DNA from: Rhodospirillaceae bacterium
GTDB taxonomy: Bacteria; Pseudomonadota; Alphaproteobacteria; DSM-16000; Inquilinaceae
Assembly: GCA_020638575.1 (NCBI GenBank)
Contig: JACKIH010000003.1
Coordinates: 911,501-975,500, forward strand
Reading direction: 5' to 3'
DNA: 64,000 bases
Below, in pieces: positions 61,752 to 64,000 of this stretch (position 1 is the first letter of the stretch; every line of letters begins with the position of its first letter). The notes beneath the pieces were generated by a model, which saw only the letters and a program-made list of their open reading frames with translations, was not told the origin of the DNA and did not search any database. The position numbers were made by a program, and so were the translations under genes.

Positions 61752-61878
61752 GCCGGATCTATGGGCTGGAGGGGCGTGATGGTCCCGCGGTTATAGGGGC
61801 AGGAAGGTGCTGCCGCCAAGCCCGCGACGGGGGAAAGCGCCTGCAGGATCGTTTTCGCCGTTGGCGGAATTGGCTCCA

Positions 61879-61946
61879 GCCCACTCCCCCGCCCGGCCAT
61901 CCAATTCAGCATACTGTCGATGGGTGGCCTGGCGGAGGAGTGGGCC
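61879..61946. repeat. palindromic repeat family B, copy 3
   Basis: GCCCACTCCCCCGCCCGGCC on the left pairs with GGCCTGGCGGAGGAGTGGGC on the right; the centre is more diverged than in other copies. It fills the serS-tatC gap, where two genes run in the same direction, so it may end tatC transcripts or protect them. Confidence 0.7.
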
Positions 61947-62016
61947 GGTTCCGTCAAAACATGAAAAGCTCTCAGGGCGATCCCGGCGGGGGGAGGCGCG
62001 CGGACCGCCCCGTCCC

Positions 62017-62829
62017 TCAGGTCACCTCTTCGGCTTCGGCGGCTTGCTCGCGTTTGCGCTCCACCGCCCGCACCAGCAGGATGGAAATCTCGTAGAGCAC
62101 CAGGATCGGCAGGGCGAGCCCGATCTGGCTGATCACGTCGGGCGGCGTCAGGATGGCCGCGGCGATGAACACCAGCACGATGGCGAACTTGCGGTTGCGC
62201 CGCAGCCCGCCGGAACTTACCAGCCCGACCCGCCCCATCAGGGTCAGCGCCACGGGAAGCTGGAAGGCGATGCCGAAGGCGAAGATCAGCTTGATCACCA
62301 GGCTGAGATAGGAGGCCACCCGCGGCAACAGCTCGATTTCGGCCGCCCGGTCCGTGCCACTGGACTGGAAGCTCAAGAAGAACTGCCAGGCCAGCGGCAT
62401 GATGAAGTAGTAGACCATCGCCCCGCCGAGGAAGAACAGCACCGGGGTGGCCACCAGGAACGGCAGGAACGCGTGCTTCTCGTTGCGGTAGAGGCCGGGG
62501 GCAATGAACATGTAGATCTGCCCGGCCATGAAGGGGAAGGTCAGGAAGGCCCCGGCGTAGAACGCGATCTTGATGTAGGTGAAGAACACTTCCGTCAGGT
62601 CGATGAAGACCAGGCGGACTTCTTCCACGCTGCGATTGCTGGCCTCGGCGATGGCGTGGACCAGCGGCGTCGCCAGGAAATCGAAGATGTCCTCGGCGAA
62701 GACGTAGCAGACGCAGAACCCCACCACCAATGCCAGGGCGGCGTACATCATCCGATTGCGCAGCTCGATCATGTGCGCGAGCAGCGGCATCGGCGGGTCG
62801 TTAATCTCCTGATCGCGCGTGCTTGCCAT
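62017..62829 (-). CDS. tatC: Sec-independent protein translocase TatC
   Basis: Six-membrane-segment core of the twin-arginine translocase, 270 residues. Signatures: PPMPLLAHMIELRNRMMYA at the N-terminus, FLTFPFMAGQIYMFIAPGLY, and RNRKFAIVLVFIAAAILTPPD. It is separated from tatB by 195 nt containing repeat A copy 4, a wider gap than usual for this operon. Confidence 0.95.
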   Translation of the reverse strand: MASTRDQEINDPPMPLLAHMIELRNRMMYAALALVVGFCVCYVFAEDIFDFLATPLVHAIAEASNRSVEEVRLVFIDLTEVFFTYIKIAFYAGAFLTFPFMAGQIYMFIAPGLYRNEKHAFLPFLVATPVLFFLGGAMVYYFIMPLAWQFFLSFQSSGTDRAAEIELLPRVASYLSLVIKLIFAFGIAFQLPVALTLMGRVGLVSSGGLRRNRKFAIVLVFIAAAILTPPDVISQIGLALPILVLYEISILLVRAVERKREQAAEAEEVT

Positions 62830-62840
62830 CCGTGGAGGCC

Positions 62841-63003
62841 CTAGTGTCCCGATTCCGAAGTCCGCAAGATGCCAAAACCAGGTCCCGAGCGAACTTCGGA
62901 ATCATAGGGACACTAGCCAACTCAAGACTCTAACGTGGTCTTCGGATCCGATGCTCGTGTCCGGTCCGGCGTCTTGATCGACCGACCGCCCGAGTCACCA
63001 CAC
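62841..63003 (-). repeat. palindromic repeat family A, copy 4
   Basis: Near-perfect first palindrome: CTAGTGTCCCGATTCCGAAG (62841-62860) against CTTCGGAATCATAGGGACAC and a closing CTAG (62894-62916). The second module runs to CACCACAC. It lies between tatB and tatC, so it must be transcribed through if the two genes are co-transcribed. Confidence 0.8.
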
Positions 63004-63024
63004 AAAAGCGGTATGCACCGCTGG

Positions 63025-63831
63025 TCATTCGGTTCCGGCCTGATCGGAACGTGCCGGCTCGCCCGCCGCCGGCGTGATCGACGGTGCCTTGATCATCGGC
63101 TGGCGCTGGGCGGCGATGGAGCGGGATTCGCGGTAGCGGGCCCGCCATTCGGCCAGTTCGTCCGGCGTCATCTGAGTAGAGCGCTTCACCGCCGCACCGT
63201 CGGGCCCGGCTGTCCCGGCGTCCGTGCCGGGTCGCGCGGCTTCCTTGGGCAGCATGGGCGGCGGCGGATGGCCTGCGGCGGCCAGCTTGGCGCGGCGGAT
63301 GGCATCGACATCGCCGGCCGGCGCATTGGGGTTGCCGACCACGCCCGCCTTCTCGACGGGCTTCAGGGCCGCCGCCTCGTCGCCGGTTGCGGCTGCGGCC
63401 GGCTGCGGCGCGGCTTCCGGGGCCTTCTTCTCCAGCGGCACGCGGTCGTTGTCCATTTCCGCCGCCAGTTCGGCCTTCTTGGCCTCGTCCAGCGCGGCAT
63501 CGGCCTTCTCTTCCAGGGCCTGGCCCGGCTTGCCGATGTTGCGCGCGTTCTCCAGCGACTTCTTCATCTCGCCGGTGGGGTCGATTTCCTTGCCGATGTG
63601 CTTGGCGATGTTGCCTTTGCTGAGATTGAGCTTGCGCAGTTCGCGCAGTTCCTCCAGCTCGCTTTCCTTCACCATGTCGTCGATGTGGCGCTGGAATTCG
63701 CGCGTCACGGTACGCGCCTTGCGCACCCACTTGCCGACGGTGTTGAGCGCCCTGGGCAGGTCCCGCGGCCCGATCACCACGATCGCGATGATCACGATGA
63801 CCGTGAATTCCGGCCAACCGATATCAAGCAT
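63025..63831 (-). CDS. tatB: Sec-independent protein translocase TatB
   Basis: A 268-residue protein with the TatB N-terminus MLDIGWPEFTVIVIIAIVVI (membrane segment), GPRDLPRALNTVGKWVRKAR amphipathic helix, and a long charged helical region to about 120. The last 140 residues are Ala/Pro-rich and probably disordered, longer than in E. coli TatB. With TatC it forms the twin-arginine signal receptor. TatA should lie further upstream. Confidence 0.92.
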   Translation of the reverse strand: MLDIGWPEFTVIVIIAIVVIGPRDLPRALNTVGKWVRKARTVTREFQRHIDDMVKESELEELRELRKLNLSKGNIAKHIGKEIDPTGEMKKSLENARNIGKPGQALEEKADAALDEAKKAELAAEMDNDRVPLEKKAPEAAPQPAAAATGDEAAALKPVEKAGVVGNPNAPAGDVDAIRRAKLAAAGHPPPPMLPKEAARPGTDAGTAGPDGAAVKRSTQMTPDELAEWRARYRESRSIAAQRQPMIKAPSITPAAGEPARSDQAGTE

Positions 63832-63879
63832 GGCGGCGTGCCCCGACCTGCGGGAGTGCGATCATGCGCCCAGCAGCGC

Positions 63880-64000
63880 TCAGGACGACCGGGCCGTCCC
63901 GCCCCCCCGGTTGGAGGAGGCCGACGCGTTGTCGTCGGTCCGGTTCACCGGCTCGGTGCTGTCCTGTTCCACCCGGCGCGACCCTTCGGTGCTGCTGGTG
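63880..64000 (-). CDS. C-terminal fragment of the next gene (possibly tatA)
   Basis: An open frame enters from the right edge and stops at 63880, about 50 nt before tatB. The roughly 40 visible residues are Ser/Asn/Gly/Arg-rich (SRRVEQDSTEPVNRTDDNAS) with no diagnostic motif. Position and low-complexity tail fit the end of tatA. This is inference from gene order only. Confidence 0.4.
   Translation of the reverse strand, partial: TSSTEGSRRVEQDSTEPVNRTDDNASASSNRGGGTARSS

Overview
The window is a dense, very GC-rich bacterial chromosome segment with core housekeeping gene orders typical of Alphaproteobacteria: yicC-gmk against mltG-fabF-acpP-fabG-fabD, rpsF-rpsR-rplI-dnaB-alr, radA-cvpA-purF, sucCD near mdh, yajC-secD-secF-Mth938, and tatB-tatC-serS-surE-pcm-nlpD. 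Protein style (acidic or RGD-rich tails on ribosomal proteins, GTG/TTG starts, 4-nt stop/start overlaps) and the sarcosine-oxidase and polyamine modules suggest a free-living heterotroph, probably Rhodospirillales-like. The order-level placement is inference only. No rRNA, tRNA, CRISPR array, transposase, integrase or phage gene is visible.

Layout. 1-5.7 kb: end of yicC, gmk, and the fatty-acid cluster on the minus strand. 6.0-16.1 kb: ribosomal proteins, dnaB, alr, an MlaE/MlaF pair, radA, cvpA, purF and a short-chain dehydrogenase on the plus strand. 16.1-20.7 kb: a minus-strand MCE lipid-transport operon (STAS-MlaE permease, ATPase, MlaD-type MCE protein, auxiliary lipoprotein) whose last gene is a TAXI-type binding protein. 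21-25.6 kb: apt, a GT-C glycosyltransferase, mdh and a papain-like cysteine peptidase homologue. 25.8-33.3 kb: sucCD and the sarcosine oxidase operon soxBDAG. 33.5-50.5 kb: a polyamine region with two glutamine-synthetase-like ligases, potFGHI, a class III nucleotide cyclase, a hexapeptide protein, a MarR regulator with a palindromic operator, aminotransferase, FAD oxidase and agmatinase. It is interrupted at 43.4-46.8 kb by an accessory patch of small exported proteins. 50.6-64 kb: methyltransferase, squalene-synthase-like protein, sodB, Mth938, secDF-yajC, a DUF815 ATPase, nlpD-pcm-surE-serS and tatCB.

How they work together. The potFGHI transporter, the two ligases, the aminotransferase, the oxidase and agmatinase form a plausible import and breakdown route for putrescine and agmatine feeding the TCA cycle. 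The sox operon does the same for sarcosine (folate C1 units). The Mla/MCE genes, Sec, Tat and NlpD modules all serve the cell envelope.

The least explained parts are: (1) a dispersed two-palindrome repeat (four copies, about 165 bp when complete) and a second palindromic repeat (four copies), both intergenic; (2) two neighbouring small secreted proteins of lower GC that share a GFxDFxG motif right after the signal peptide and otherwise differ; (3) a TAXI binding protein translationally coupled to an MCE operon with no TRAP permease; (4) a DnaA-box-like 9-mer plus a perfect 10-bp inverted repeat in front of dnaB.
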